DNA of 64,000 nucleotides from Curvibacter gracilis ATCC BAA-807 (GTDB taxonomy: Bacteria > Pseudomonadota > Gammaproteobacteria > Burkholderiales > Burkholderiaceae_C): assembly GCF_000518645.1 (NCBI RefSeq), contig NZ_KI912466.1, positions 609,093-673,092 of the forward strand, given 5' to 3'. The position numbers and the translations under genes are program-made. The notes below the pieces were generated by a model. That model did no database searches, was not told where the DNA came from, and worked only from the letters and a program-made list of their open reading frames with translations. How positions within the stretch are numbered: the first letter of the stretch is position 1; every line of letters starts with the position of its first letter. Of the stretch, positions 16,336 to 26,210 are shown piece by piece.

Positions 16336-18105
16336 ATGACTGAACTCGCATTCCTCCAAAAATTCTATGGCTCGCTGCTCCTGTTGATCCTGGCTTTCTG
16401 GGGCCTTGGGCTGACGGCATTGAACCAGCTCAAAGCCTCGCGACAGGATGATCGCTGGCTGCACGGCGCTTTGGCCATCACCTTAGGCATGGGGCTGTTC
16501 ATTTTGGCGCTGCAGGCCTTGGCGGTCGCCGGGCAACTGACACGTCCAGCCCTGTTTGTGTTGCTGATCGTGAGTTGGAGCTTGGCACTCTGGCAGTTCG
16601 TGCGCGCCTGGCGGCAGCAGCAGGCAGCCGGCAGGCCGGCTGCCGCAGTGACCTGGCATGCACACGAACTGTTCTGGCTATGGCTGGTTATCGTCGCCCT
16701 CGCCCCCACGCTCGTGGCGCCGCTGGCGCCACCACAGCAATGGGACGAGTTGATGTACCACCTCCCTCATGCCAGTCAATGGGCGGCCAGCGGCACGTTG
16801 ACGGTCAATGAGTGGCTCCGCTTTCCCTGGTTCCCCTACAACTACGACTTGCTGTATGCCGCAGCCTTGTTGCTTAAGGGCGACGTGCTGGCGCACCTTT
16901 TGCACGCCTTGGCAGGTTGGCTGGTCGCCTTGATCACCTACCGCATGGGCGTAAGATATACCGGCCATGCCACAGCCAGCCTCGCGACTTCGGCCTGGCT
17001 GGTGCTCGGAGGACCTCTCTATGGGTCCGCCTACATTGACCTCGGGGTGGCCCTGTTTCTGGTGACCAGCGCAGTCGCGATGTGGCTTTGGCTGCAGAGC
17101 CGCAAGCACCTGGGCTGGCTGGTGGCAGCCGCTTTCGCTCTGGGCCTGGCCGCCGGCAGCAAATACCAAGCGCTGATCTACCTGCCGTTTTTCGGGGCCG
17201 TTCTGATATGCGTCGAACGTCGGCCGAAAGTCTGGGCTGCCGTGGTCACGGCCTTTTTGTTGCCCTGCGCGTATTGGTATGTTCGCAACGCGATTCTCAC
17301 CGGCGACCCCTTCGACCCTCTGGGTGCCCGCATCTTTGGTTACCACGATTGGAACGAGTGGGATCTGACGGCCCAATTCAATGATCTCAAGGGCGTTGCC
17401 AACTGGCCGCCTAAATGCCTGTGGCCCGCACTGCTGGCACCACTGCTGCCCCGCTTCTACCGCGCACCTGTCTGGCGCAGCACCATGTTGTTGGTCGCTT
17501 ACGCCAGCATCGTCTGGTTGCTCACCTCCCACTACGACCGTTACCTGCTACCCATGTTTCCCCTGCTCGCCCTGCTCAGCGCCCAGGTGGTGTTGGACGG
17601 GTGCGCCTGGATTCTGCGCCGACGCCCACAATGGGTTCTCGAACCACGTTGGGTGGCCCAACAGTTGGGGCTTATGCTGGTTCTTTGCGCAGTAGGGATC
17701 TTGGGTGTCTACGGCTGGAACACCAGCGAAAAGGCACTCCAAAGCGTGGCGTTCACCACGGAACAGCGCGAAGCCGTGCTCACCCAGTCGCTGCCAGCCT
17801 ACCCACTGGTGCTGAAGCTCCACCAGCCCCCTGGCCGGCGCATTTATCAGTTCGCCCTAGAGAACCTCACCTATTACGCACCCAACCCGATCTGGGGCGA
17901 GATATTCGGCCCTTGGCGCAACCACGACCGGATGCTGCTGGGAGCGAAAGGGCTGGCGCTGCGTCTGAGAGCCGAAGGCTTTGACACACTGCTAATCCGC
18001 AACGATGTACTGGGCCTGTTTGAGCACGATGCAGACTTCGATCAGTATTTCAGATCCATTGCCAAAGCGCCGGGTGCCGAGGCCTTCGACATCCTGCCGC
18101 CATGA
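16336..18105 (+). CDS. GT-C type integral membrane glycosyltransferase (unclassified)
   Basis: The 589-residue polytopic protein has about 11-13 predicted helices in the N-terminal two thirds and a soluble C-terminal part. The first large loop contains PPQQWDELMYHLP, with acidic residues in the place where GT-C enzymes (ArnT/PMT-like) carry their catalytic Asp; AAGSKYQALIYLPFF and SHYDRYLLPMFPL resemble segments of dolichyl-phosphate-sugar transferases. It lacks a close named family I recognise. Following GtrA-like and GtrB-like genes, it is the likely acceptor-specific transferase of a three-gene module. It overlaps the HAD gene by 4 bases (ATGA). Confidence 0.7.
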   Translation: MTELAFLQKFYGSLLLLILAFWGLGLTALNQLKASRQDDRWLHGALAITLGMGLFILALQALAVAGQLTRPALFVLLIVSWSLALWQFVRAWRQQQAAGRPAAAVTWHAHELFWLWLVIVALAPTLVAPLAPPQQWDELMYHLPHASQWAASGTLTVNEWLRFPWFPYNYDLLYAAALLLKGDVLAHLLHALAGWLVALITYRMGVRYTGHATASLATSAWLVLGGPLYGSAYIDLGVALFLVTSAVAMWLWLQSRKHLGWLVAAAFALGLAAGSKYQALIYLPFFGAVLICVERRPKVWAAVVTAFLLPCAYWYVRNAILTGDPFDPLGARIFGYHDWNEWDLTAQFNDLKGVANWPPKCLWPALLAPLLPRFYRAPVWRSTMLLVAYASIVWLLTSHYDRYLLPMFPLLALLSAQVVLDGCAWILRRRPQWVLEPRWVAQQLGLMLVLCAVGILGVYGWNTSEKALQSVAFTTEQREAVLTQSLPAYPLVLKLHQPPGRRIYQFALENLTYYAPNPIWGEIFGPWRNHDRMLLGAKGLALRLRAEGFDTLLIRNDVLGLFEHDADFDQYFRSIAKAPGAEAFDILPP

Positions 18106-18926
18106 GCGCCTCGACGCCTTTCCTGCATCTGTTATCAACACTGACTGCACCTCAGGCCGGGACCGTGAACGGTGTTCTCACCGACATCGACGACACCCTC
18201 ACCACCGAGGGCGCCATCACGCCTGAAGCCCTGCAGGCCCTGCATGATCTGAAGGCGGCCGGCTTGCGGGTGATCGCCATCACCGGGCGGCCGGTGGGCT
18301 GGAGCGAGCCCTTTGCGCCGGTCTGGCCGCTCGACGCCATCGTGGCTGAAAACGGGGCCGTGGCCTTGATCCCCGAAGCCGACGGCCGCCTGCGGCGCTG
18401 CTACCAGCAGGATGAGGCCCTGCGGCAACAGCAGTACCTGCGCATGCAGGCCGTGCTGCAGGACATTGAAGCCACCGTGCCCGGCGCCCGGCGGGCCACA
18501 GATTCGGCCGGGCGCGAAACCGACATCGCGATCGACCACAGCGAGTTCACCACCCTGCCGCCCCAGGCCATCGAGCAGGTGGTGGCCCGGATGCGCGCGG
18601 CGGGCATGAACGCCACCGTGAGCAGCATCCACATCAACGGCTGGTATGGCCCGCACAACAAGCTCGAAGGGGCGCGCTGGATTCTGCGCGAGCTGTGGGG
18701 TCGCAAGCTGGACGAGGAACTGGACCGCTGGGTGTATGTGGGTGATTCGACCAACGACCAGCTGATGTTCGAGCACTTCCCGTTCAGTGTGGGGGTGGCC
18801 AATGTGCGCCGCTTCGTGCCGCAATTGCAGCACCTGCCGCGCTACATCACCCCCAGCGAGCGCGGCGCCGGATTTGCCGAACTGGCCCAGGTGTTGTTGG
18901 CGGCGCGCTCAGTCTCGCCGGGCTGA
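18102..18926 (+). CDS. HAD superfamily (IIB) phosphatase
   Basis: The 274-residue protein has DIDDTLTTEG (nucleophile Asp, near 28), ITGRPVGWSEPF (motif II region), a Cof-type cap, and VGDSTNDQLMFEHFPFSVGVANV (motif IV). This pattern is shared with sucrose-phosphate, mannosyl-3-phosphoglycerate and trehalose-6-phosphate phosphatases. The gene is translationally coupled to the membrane glycosyltransferase upstream, so a sugar phosphate is a plausible substrate. Its stop overlaps the tail of the convergent YkgJ-like gene by 18 bases. Confidence 0.85.
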   Translation: MSASTPFLHLLSTLTAPQAGTVNGVLTDIDDTLTTEGAITPEALQALHDLKAAGLRVIAITGRPVGWSEPFAPVWPLDAIVAENGAVALIPEADGRLRRCYQQDEALRQQQYLRMQAVLQDIEATVPGARRATDSAGRETDIAIDHSEFTTLPPQAIEQVVARMRAAGMNATVSSIHINGWYGPHNKLEGARWILRELWGRKLDEELDRWVYVGDSTNDQLMFEHFPFSVGVANVRRFVPQLQHLPRYITPSERGAGFAELAQVLLAARSVSPG

Positions 18927-19244
18927 GTCAGGCACCTCGATGGCGGCATCGCAGCCCACGCCCGCCGCAATCCAGCGCCGGGCCAGGCGGGCCAGCAGCG
19001 GTGCAGCCCAATGCAGAGGCGATGGCAGGTGGGCGGCCGGGGCACTGACCATGCCACAGCGGTAGACCGACCGCTCAGGCGCCCACTGCAGGGCCTGGCA
19101 GGCGCCCCGGCGGCGCCGCGACACCAGCACGCCCAGGGGGCAGGGCTCGGCCAGGCAGCACACGCCGCAGCCATTGCAGGGCTGGCCCCAGGCGGGCTTG
19201 GCCGGGGCCTCGGGGTGGATCTCGATGACGCGGTGTTCGGACAT
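18909..19244 (-). CDS. YkgJ-like cysteine-cluster protein
   Basis: The 111-residue protein has GQPCNGCGVCCLAEPCPLG near residue 20, the Cys pattern of the YkgJ zinc/iron-chelating family, with two further Cys at GACQ and YRCGM. The biochemical role of the family is not established. It is monocistronic and convergent with the HAD phosphatase. Confidence 0.82.
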   Translation of the reverse strand: MSEHRVIEIHPEAPAKPAWGQPCNGCGVCCLAEPCPLGVLVSRRRRGACQALQWAPERSVYRCGMVSAPAAHLPSPLHWAAPLLARLARRWIAAGVGCDAAIEVPDSARRD

Positions 19245-19291
19245 GGGAAGTGGGCCCCGCCATCATGCCAGCCCGGCCCGGCCCCGAGCGA

Positions 19292-20254
19292 TCAGGCGGG
19301 CTTGTTCAGGCCCAACTTCTCGATCAGGACCTTCTCGCGGTTGAAGGTGTCCTGAGCAAACTTCTGGTACTGGGCGCTGTCCATGTAGTTGGGCAGCATG
19401 TCGTACCGGCCCAGGGCCTGCACATAGCTGGGCTCTTCCATGGCCTTCTTGAAGGCGTCGTGCAGGCGCTTGACCACCTCGGGCGGCGTGCCGCGCGGGG
19501 CCCCGAGGCCGAAGGGCGAGTTCTGCACCAGGTCCAGCCCCAGCTCTTTGAGCGTGGGGGCATCGGGGAACTTGGCCAGGCGTTGCTCGCCCCAGGTGTT
19601 GAGCACGCGCAGCTTGCCGCCTTCGACCTGAGGGGCAAAGCCGGTCGAATCGGCGGCGGCCATCACGTGCCCGCCCAGCACGGCCTGCATCAGGTCAGCG
19701 CTGCCCTTGTAGGGCACGTGGGTCAGCTGCAGGCCCAGCTTCTGCGCCACCTGCTCCATGGTCAGGTGCGGGCTGGTCAGGGTGCCGGTGGAGCCGAAGG
19801 TGAGCTTGCCCGGGTTGGTCTTGGCATAGGCCACGAAGTCGGCCCAGGTCTTGAATGGGCTGCTGCTGGGCACCACCAGGCCAAAGGCATAGCCGGTGAC
19901 GTTGATCACGTAGCTGATGTCCTTCACCGGGTCCCAGTTGATCTTGGTGGTGTAGGGCATGCGGAACACGCCCAGGGGGATCTGCGCCACGGTGTAGCCG
20001 TCGGCCGCCGAGCTCTGCAGGGCCTGCGCCGGCAGGGTGCCGCCGGCGCCGGGCTTGTTCTCGACGATGACGGGCTGGCCCAGGATCTTGCTGGCGTTGT
20101 CGGCCAGTTGGCGCATGGTGATGTCGGTGGGGCCACCGGCCGGAAAGGCGACGATCAGCTTGACCGGTCGGGCCGGAAAGGCTTGGGCGCGGGCCGCCAG
20201 CGGGCCCAGGGCCAGGGTGCTGCCAGCCAGCTTCAGCAGGGATCTTCTTTGCAT
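19292..20254 (-). CDS. Bug-family tripartite tricarboxylate transporter substrate-binding protein
   Basis: The 320-residue periplasmic receptor begins MQRRSLLKLAGSTLALGPLAA, a twin-arginine-like signal peptide. KLIVAFPAGGPTDITMRQLA is the hallmark Bug N-lobe; PVIVENKPGAGG and GSTGTLTSPHLTMEQ are family motifs for ligand carboxylate binding. Such receptors bind dicarboxylates or aromatic acids and are very numerous in Burkholderiales, often without adjacent TctA/TctB membrane genes, as here. GGAGAC lies upstream of the ATG. Ligand unknown. Confidence 0.92.
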   Translation of the reverse strand: MQRRSLLKLAGSTLALGPLAARAQAFPARPVKLIVAFPAGGPTDITMRQLADNASKILGQPVIVENKPGAGGTLPAQALQSSAADGYTVAQIPLGVFRMPYTTKINWDPVKDISYVINVTGYAFGLVVPSSSPFKTWADFVAYAKTNPGKLTFGSTGTLTSPHLTMEQVAQKLGLQLTHVPYKGSADLMQAVLGGHVMAAADSTGFAPQVEGGKLRVLNTWGEQRLAKFPDAPTLKELGLDLVQNSPFGLGAPRGTPPEVVKRLHDAFKKAMEEPSYVQALGRYDMLPNYMDSAQYQKFAQDTFNREKVLIEKLGLNKPA

Positions 20255-20296
20255 GGGGGGTGTCTCCAGTGAAATGGCGCCGTGCGCCGAATCGCA

Positions 20297-20316
20297 GGCT
20301 GCGCTTTTGCGCAGCC
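20297..20316 (-). terminator. Perfect hairpin downstream of the double uvrA
   Basis: GGCTGCGC (20297-20304) and GCGCAGCC (20309-20316) form a perfect 8-bp stem with a 4-base loop in the 83-base gap after the uvrA-like gene. No U-tract follows, so termination is only possible, not certain. Confidence 0.4.
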
Positions 20317-20337
20317 TTGTCCCATGACCGTAAACGA

Positions 20338-23300
20338 TCAGACCTCTGCCGCCTGTCCCCCGCGCGCCAGCACCGGCGCCAAGGCCACCCCGGTGTGGGT
20401 GGCACGCTGCACCAGGCCTTCAGGGGTGGTGGCGGCGACGATGCGCCCCCCGCCCTGCCCGCCTTCGGGGCCCAGGTCGATGATCCAGTCGGCCTCGGCC
20501 ATCACGTCCAGATCGTGCTCGATCACCACCACGCTGTGACCCCCGTTGACCAGGCGGTGCAGCACGTGGATCAGCTTTTCCACGTCGGCCATGTGCAGGC
20601 CCACGGTGGGCTCGTCCAGCACGTACAGGGTGTGCGGTGCCTTGTTGCCGCGCCGGGTCACGTCGTCGCGCACCTTGCTCAGCTCGGTCACCAGCTTGAT
20701 GCGCTGCGCCTCCCCCCCAGACAGCGTGGGCGAAGGCTGGCCCAGCGTGAGGTAGCCCAGCCCCACGTCCTTGAGCAGCTGCAGCGGGTGGCTGATGTTG
20801 GGCATGGAGGCGAAGAAATCCACCGCCTCGTCCACCTCCATCTGCAGCACGTCGCCGATGCTCTTGCCGCGCCAGGTCACGGCCAGGGTTTCGGGGTTGA
20901 AGCGTGCGCCGTGGCAGGTCTCACAGGGCACCTTCACGTCGGGCAGAAAGCTCATCTCGATGGTGCGCACACCGGCCCCCTCGCAGGCCGGGCAGCGCCC
21001 TTCACCGGTGTTGAACGAGAAGCGCCCGGCGGCATAACCCCGGGCCTTGGCCTCCAGCGTCTCGGCGAACAGCTTGCGGATGGTGTCCCAGAAGCCGATG
21101 TAGGTGGCCGGGCAGCTGCGCGGGGTCTTGCCGATGGGGGTCTGGTCCACCTCCAGCACCCGGTCGATCACCTCGTAGCCTTGCACATCGGCACAGCCGA
21201 CCAGTCCCACCCGGCGCCCCTCGGCCTGGGCCTGACGCCCGGCCTGGGTACTGCGCTGCTGCACCAGGGCCTGCACATTGGTGAGCAGCACATCGCGCGC
21301 CAGGGTCGACTTGCCCGAACCCGACACGCCAGTCACCGCCACCAGGCGCTTGAGCGGCACCTGCAGGGTGATGTTGGCCAGGTTGTGCAGGCGCGCCCCT
21401 TCCACGCTCAGCCATTGACCGCCTTCAGGCGCACTCAGCACCTCACGGCGCGGCGCCAGCGGGTGCCGGATGGCATGCAGCAGGTAGCGTCCGGTGACCG
21501 ATTCGGCACAGGCGCCGATCTCGGCCGCCGTGCCCTGGGCCACCAGACGGCCGCCGCGTTTGCCCGCGCTGGGGCCGATGTCGATGATGTGGTCGGCGTG
21601 GCGGATGGTGTCCTCGTCGTGCTCGACCACCACCAGGGTGTTGCCCTTGTCGCTGAGGTTCTGCAGCGCCTTCAGCAGGATCTGGTTGTCACGCGGGTGC
21701 AGCCCGATGGTGGGCTCGTCCAGCACATAGCACACGCCCTGCAGGTTGCTGCCCAGCTGGGCGGCCAGGCGGATGCGCTGGGCCTCGCCACCGCTCAGGG
21801 TGGGGGCGCCACGGTCCAGGGTGAGGTAGCCCAGGCCCACCTCGTCGAGAAAGTCGAGGCGGCTGCCGATCTCGGGGATCAGATCGCGGGCGATGTCGCG
21901 CTCACGCGCGCTCATTTCGTCGGGCAGGGCCAGCGAGGCCACCCAGTCGCGCACCTGCAGCACCGAGCGCCGTGCGATGTCGGTGATGCCCACCTGGGCA
22001 AAGCGCACGGCACGTGCCACCTTGTTGAGCCGGGTGCCTTCGCAGCTCGGACAGGCCTCGTCGCTGAGGTCTTCTACCTCGGGCTCGGCAAAGGTCTGCT
22101 CGCGGCCCTTGTTGTCGTCGTCGCGCACCGAATCGTCGAGCGCCTTGCGCTGCTCCTTGCTCAGGCGCACGCCGGTGCCCACGCAATCGGGGCACCAGCC
22201 GTGCTTGCTGTTGTACGAGAACAGGCGCGGGTCGAGTTCAGCGTAGCTGGTGCTGCACACGGGGCAGGCGCGCTTGGTGCTGTACTGGGTCAGGCGGCCG
22301 ATGGCCGAAGTGTCACGCCCCTCGGCCATGGCCTCTTTCAGGCCGGCCAGGTCGCTCAGCACATGGACCACGCCCTTGCCATGCTCCAGCGCGGTGGCCA
22401 GGGCCTGGCGCAGCTCGGCCTCGTTGTCGGGCCGCACCATCAGGCTCCACACCGGCAGTTCGATGGTGTGTTCCTTGAAGCGGTCGATGCGCGGGAAGCC
22501 CGTGGTGGGCAGGAACTGTCCATCCACCCGCAGGTGGGTGTAGCCGCGCGGGCGGGCCCAGTCGGCCAGCTCGGTGTAGACCCCCTTGCGGTTGACCACC
22601 AGCGGCGCCAGCAGGCCGATGTGCTGGCCGCGGAACTGGCGCAGCAGCTGCGAGGCGATGCTGTCAGGCGTCTGCGGCTGCACGGCGGCGCCGTCGTGCA
22701 CGCAGTGCTGCACGCCCAGCTTCACATAGAGCAGGCGCAAAAAGTGCCACAGCTCGGTGGTGGTGCCCACGGTGGACTTGCGCCCGCCGCGCGACAGGCG
22801 CTGCTCGATCGCCACCGTGGGCGGGATGCCATACACCGCGTCGACCTCGGGCCGGCCGGCCGGCTGCACGATGCTGCGCGCATAGGCGTTGAGGCTTTCA
22901 AGGTAGCGGCGCTGCCCTTCGTTGAACAGGATGTCGAAGGCCAGGGTCGATTTGCCCGAGCCGCTGACCCCCGTGACCACGCTGAACTTGCCGCGCGGGA
23001 TGTCGACCGACAGGCCCTTCAGGTTGTGCTCGCGGGCGTTCACGATCTGGATCGCGTCGGCCCCGTGGGCCGGCACCTGCCGGCGCGGGCGCACCAGGGC
23101 CTGCAGCGGCGTGCCCTCTTCCACCGCATGGGCGCCCAGGCCCATGGCACGGTCGTACTCGCGCAGTGCCTGGCCGGTGTGCGAAGAGGCGTGGGCCCGC
23201 ACGTCTTCAGGCGTGCCCACGGCCACCACCAGGCCGCCGCCATCGCCCCCTTCAGGGCCCAGGTCGATCAGCCAGTCGCTGGCCCGGATCACGTCCAGGT

Positions 23301-26094
23301 TGTGCTCGATCACCAGCAGCGAATGCCCGGCCTCCAGCAGTTTGCGCAGGGCGCGCATGAGCTTGGCGATGTCGTCGAAATGCAGGCCGGTGGTGGGCTC
23401 GTCGAAGAGGAACAGCGTGCCCTTGCGCGCCACCGGCTGGCGGCTGGAACTGCCGGCCTTGGCGGCCTCGGCCAGAAAACCGGCCAGCTTCAGGCGCTGC
23501 GCCTCGCCGCCCGACAGGGTGGGCACGGGCTGGCCCAGCTTCACGTACTCCAGGCCCACATCCACAATGGGTTGCAGGGCGCGCAGCACCTCGCGGTCAC
23601 CGGCAAACAGGCTCGCCGCCTCGCTGACGGTCAGGTCCAGCACATCGGCCACGCTCAGGTGGCGGCCCCCGCGCTCGATCTTGACCTCCAGGATCTCGGG
23701 GCGGTAGCGCTGGCCATCGCAATCCTGGCAACGCAGGTACACGTCCGACAGGAACTGCATCTCGACGTGTTCGAAGCCCGAACCACCGCAGGTGGGGCAA
23801 CGGCCATCGCCGCTGTTGAAGCTGAACTTGCTGGCGGTGTAGCTGCGCTGGCGCGCCAGGGGGGCGGTGGCAAAGATCTCGCGCAGCGTGTCCCAGGCGC
23901 CCACATAGCTGACGGGGTTGGAGCGCGCCGTCTTGCCGATGGGCGACTGGTCGACAAACACCACATCGCCCAGGTGGTCGGCACCCAGCAGGCGGTCGTG
24001 CAGGCCCGGGGTTTCGGTGGCGCGGCCGAAATGGCGCAGCAGCGCGGGCGCCAGCACGTCCTGGATCAGCGAGGACTTGCCCGAACCCGACACGCCGGTC
24101 ACACAGACCAGGCGCTGCAGCGGGATCTCGACCGACACGTTCTGCAGGTTGTGCTCGCGCGCGCCTTCCAGGATGAGGCGCGGCGTGTTGTCGCTGACCA
24201 GGCGCTTGAAGCCCATGCCCACCTGCTTGCGCGCGCCCAGGTACTGGCCGGTCAGGGTATCGGCACGGCGCAGCTCGTCGGTGGTTCCGTCAAACACGAT
24301 CTGGCCGCCGCGCTCGCCCGGGCCCGGGCCCATGTCGATCATGCGATCGGCCGCCAGCATCACGGCCGGGTCGTGCTCGACCACCACCAGGGTGTTGCCG
24401 GCATCGCGCAGCCGGTGCATGGCCTCGGTGATGCGGTTCATGTCGCGCGGGTGCAGGCCGATGCTGGGCTCATCAAGCACGAACAGCGTGTTCACCAGGG
24501 AGGTGCCCAGCGCCGTGGTCAGGTTGATGCGCTGCACCTCGCCGCCCGACAGGGTGCGGCTTTGCCGGTCCAGCGTGAGGTAGCCGATGCCCACGTCGCA
24601 CAGGTATTTGAGGCGGGTGGTGATCTCTTCGTACAGCAGCTTGAGGGCCTGGGCCTCACCGTCCGAGCCATGGCCCGGCAGGTGCAGGGCATCGAAGAAG
24701 CGGCGCAGCCGCTCCAGCGGCAGCAGCATCAGGTCGTGCAGGCACAGGCCGGGCAGGGCCTCGAGCTGCTCACGCGACCAGGCCACGCCGGCCGGCATGA
24801 AGCGTTTGGCAGGCGCCAGCACGGCATCGGCGGCTTCGCGGCTGCCAATGCGCCACAGCAGGCTTTCGGTCTTCAGGCGGGCGCCAGCGCAGGTCTCACA
24901 GGGCGTGTAGCTGCGGTACTTGGACAGCAGCACCCGGATGTGCATCTTGTAGCTCTTGGTCTCCAGGTACTCGAAGAAGCGTTTGACGCCATACCAGTGC
25001 TGGTTCCACTTGCCGTTCCAGTTGGGCGAGCCCTGGATCACCCACTTCTGCTGCTCGGGGGTGAGCTTGTACCAGGGCGTGTCGCGCGGGATGCCGGCCG
25101 CCTCGGCGTGGCGCATCAGGTCGTCCTGGCACTCGGCCCAGGCCGGGGTCTGCATCGTCTTGATGGCGCCGGCCCGCAGCGTGAGCTTGTCGTTCGGGAT
25201 CACCAGGCCGTAATCCACCCCGATCACACGCCCGAAACCCCGGCACACCTCGCAGGCGCCCACGGCCGAGTTGAAGGAGAAAGCAGACGGGATCGGCTCG
25301 CTGTAGCGCTGATCGCTGTCGGGGCAGTGCAGGCCGGTGGAGAAACGCCACAACTCGGGCTCGGCATCATCGCCCGCCAGGGCATAGACGTTCAGGCGCC
25401 CACTGCCGCGCTTGAGCGCGGTCTCGATGGCCTCGACCACCCGCACCTTCTCGGCGTTGCCCACACGCAGGCGGTCGGCCACCACGTCCAGCACCTTGCG
25501 CGGGCCGGTGGGTGTGGCCACCTCACGCTCGGCCTGCACGCGGGTGAAGCCGCTGGCCGCCAGCCACTGGCCCACCTCGTCGGCCGTGGCGCTGGCGGGC
25601 AGCTCGACCGGGAAGGTCAGGATCAGGCGCGGCTCCACGCCGTCCACGCTGGCGGCCTGGGCCCGCGCCAGCAGCTGGGCGTAGATGGTCTCGGGCGAAT
25701 CGTGGCGCACGGGTTGCGCGGTCTGGCGATCGAACAGTGCGCCGGCACGGGCGAACAAGAGCTTGAGGTGGTCGTTCAGCTCGGTCATCGTGCCCACGGT
25801 GGAGCGCGAACTGCGCACCGGGTTGGTCTGGTCGATGGCAATCGCCGGCGGCACCCCCTCTACCCGGTCCACGGCGGGCTTGTCCATGCGGTCCAGGAAC
25901 TGGCGCGCATAGGCCGAGAAGGTCTCGACATAACGGCGCTGTCCCTCGGCGTACAGGGTGTCGAACACCAGGCTCGACTTGCCCGAACCACTGGGCCCCG
26001 TGACCACGGTCAGCTCACCCGTGCGGATGTCCAGATCAAGGTTCTTGAGGTTGTGCTGGCGGGCACCGCGGATTTTGATGATTCCCTGGGTCAT
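20338..26094 (-). CDS. uvrA: Double-length UvrA paralogue (two UvrA modules in one chain, 1918 residues)
   Basis: UvrA is the damage-recognition ATPase of nucleotide excision repair, normally about 950 residues with two ABC ATPases. This product has four: Walker A motifs GPSGSGKSS (33-41) and GVSGSGKS at about 666, 1042 and 1589, and four signature motifs (LSGGEVQR once, LSGGEAQR three times). Each half also has an insertion-domain zinc finger of the [12 protein letters not shown] and [12 protein letters not shown] kind. In half 1 the first zinc-finger pair is degenerate (CPDS instead of CPVC), while half 2 keeps CPVC and CPDC. The chain is probably a pseudo-dimer. The canonical uvrA is presumably elsewhere. 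ATG 26094 is the family start. Confidence 0.92.
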   Translation of the reverse strand: MTQGIIKIRGARQHNLKNLDLDIRTGELTVVTGPSGSGKSSLVFDTLYAEGQRRYVETFSAYARQFLDRMDKPAVDRVEGVPPAIAIDQTNPVRSSRSTVGTMTELNDHLKLLFARAGALFDRQTAQPVRHDSPETIYAQLLARAQAASVDGVEPRLILTFPVELPASATADEVGQWLAASGFTRVQAEREVATPTGPRKVLDVVADRLRVGNAEKVRVVEAIETALKRGSGRLNVYALAGDDAEPELWRFSTGLHCPDSDQRYSEPIPSAFSFNSAVGACEVCRGFGRVIGVDYGLVIPNDKLTLRAGAIKTMQTPAWAECQDDLMRHAEAAGIPRDTPWYKLTPEQQKWVIQGSPNWNGKWNQHWYGVKRFFEYLETKSYKMHIRVLLSKYRSYTPCETCAGARLKTESLLWRIGSREAADAVLAPAKRFMPAGVAWSREQLEALPGLCLHDLMLLPLERLRRFFDALHLPGHGSDGEAQALKLLYEEITTRLKYLCDVGIGYLTLDRQSRTLSGGEVQRINLTTALGTSLVNTLFVLDEPSIGLHPRDMNRITEAMHRLRDAGNTLVVVEHDPAVMLAADRMIDMGPGPGERGGQIVFDGTTDELRRADTLTGQYLGARKQVGMGFKRLVSDNTPRLILEGAREHNLQNVSVEIPLQRLVCVTGVSGSGKSSLIQDVLAPALLRHFGRATETPGLHDRLLGADHLGDVVFVDQSPIGKTARSNPVSYVGAWDTLREIFATAPLARQRSYTASKFSFNSGDGRCPTCGGSGFEHVEMQFLSDVYLRCQDCDGQRYRPEILEVKIERGGRHLSVADVLDLTVSEAASLFAGDREVLRALQPIVDVGLEYVKLGQPVPTLSGGEAQRLKLAGFLAEAAKAGSSSRQPVARKGTLFLFDEPTTGLHFDDIAKLMRALRKLLEAGHSLLVIEHNLDVIRASDWLIDLGPEGGDGGGLVVAVGTPEDVRAHASSHTGQALREYDRAMGLGAHAVEEGTPLQALVRPRRQVPAHGADAIQIVNAREHNLKGLSVDIPRGKFSVVTGVSGSGKSTLAFDILFNEGQRRYLESLNAYARSIVQPAGRPEVDAVYGIPPTVAIEQRLSRGGRKSTVGTTTELWHFLRLLYVKLGVQHCVHDGAAVQPQTPDSIASQLLRQFRGQHIGLLAPLVVNRKGVYTELADWARPRGYTHLRVDGQFLPTTGFPRIDRFKEHTIELPVWSLMVRPDNEAELRQALATALEHGKGVVHVLSDLAGLKEAMAEGRDTSAIGRLTQYSTKRACPVCSTSYAELDPRLFSYNSKHGWCPDCVGTGVRLSKEQRKALDDSVRDDDNKGREQTFAEPEVEDLSDEACPSCEGTRLNKVARAVRFAQVGITDIARRSVLQVRDWVASLALPDEMSARERDIARDLIPEIGSRLDFLDEVGLGYLTLDRGAPTLSGGEAQRIRLAAQLGSNLQGVCYVLDEPTIGLHPRDNQILLKALQNLSDKGNTLVVVEHDEDTIRHADHIIDIGPSAGKRGGRLVAQGTAAEIGACAESVTGRYLLHAIRHPLAPRREVLSAPEGGQWLSVEGARLHNLANITLQVPLKRLVAVTGVSGSGKSTLARDVLLTNVQALVQQRSTQAGRQAQAEGRRVGLVGCADVQGYEVIDRVLEVDQTPIGKTPRSCPATYIGFWDTIRKLFAETLEAKARGYAAGRFSFNTGEGRCPACEGAGVRTIEMSFLPDVKVPCETCHGARFNPETLAVTWRGKSIGDVLQMEVDEAVDFFASMPNISHPLQLLKDVGLGYLTLGQPSPTLSGGEAQRIKLVTELSKVRDDVTRRGNKAPHTLYVLDEPTVGLHMADVEKLIHVLHRLVNGGHSVVVIEHDLDVMAEADWIIDLGPEGGQGGGRIVAATTPEGLVQRATHTGVALAPVLARGGQAAEV

Positions 26095-26175
26095 GGTCGG
26101 CTGGTTCCTGTGGAGGCCAAACATTCTAGGCAGCCCACCGCGAAGCCAGCATGACGCCAGCCAAAGCCCTTCAAA

Positions 26176-26204
26176 GTCGGTGCGCCCTGGCCGGGCGCAC
26201 CGAC
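26176..26204 (-). terminator. Strong 12-bp hairpin after the MFS transporter gene
   Basis: GTCGGTGCGCCC and GGGCGCACCGAC are perfect inverted arms around a 5-base loop, 7 bases after the MFS stop. On the minus strand only TTTG follows, so the U-tract is poor, but the position between two genes fits a transcription terminator. Confidence 0.6.
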
Positions 26205-26210
26205 AACAGC

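Noticed and set aside
20260..26154. A 1,964-codon open frame on the plus strand opposite the uvrA-like gene
   Set aside because: It is an antisense shadow created by GC-rich codon bias; the minus-strand frame has complete UvrA motifs and the plus-strand product has none, being rich in His, Gln and Ala.
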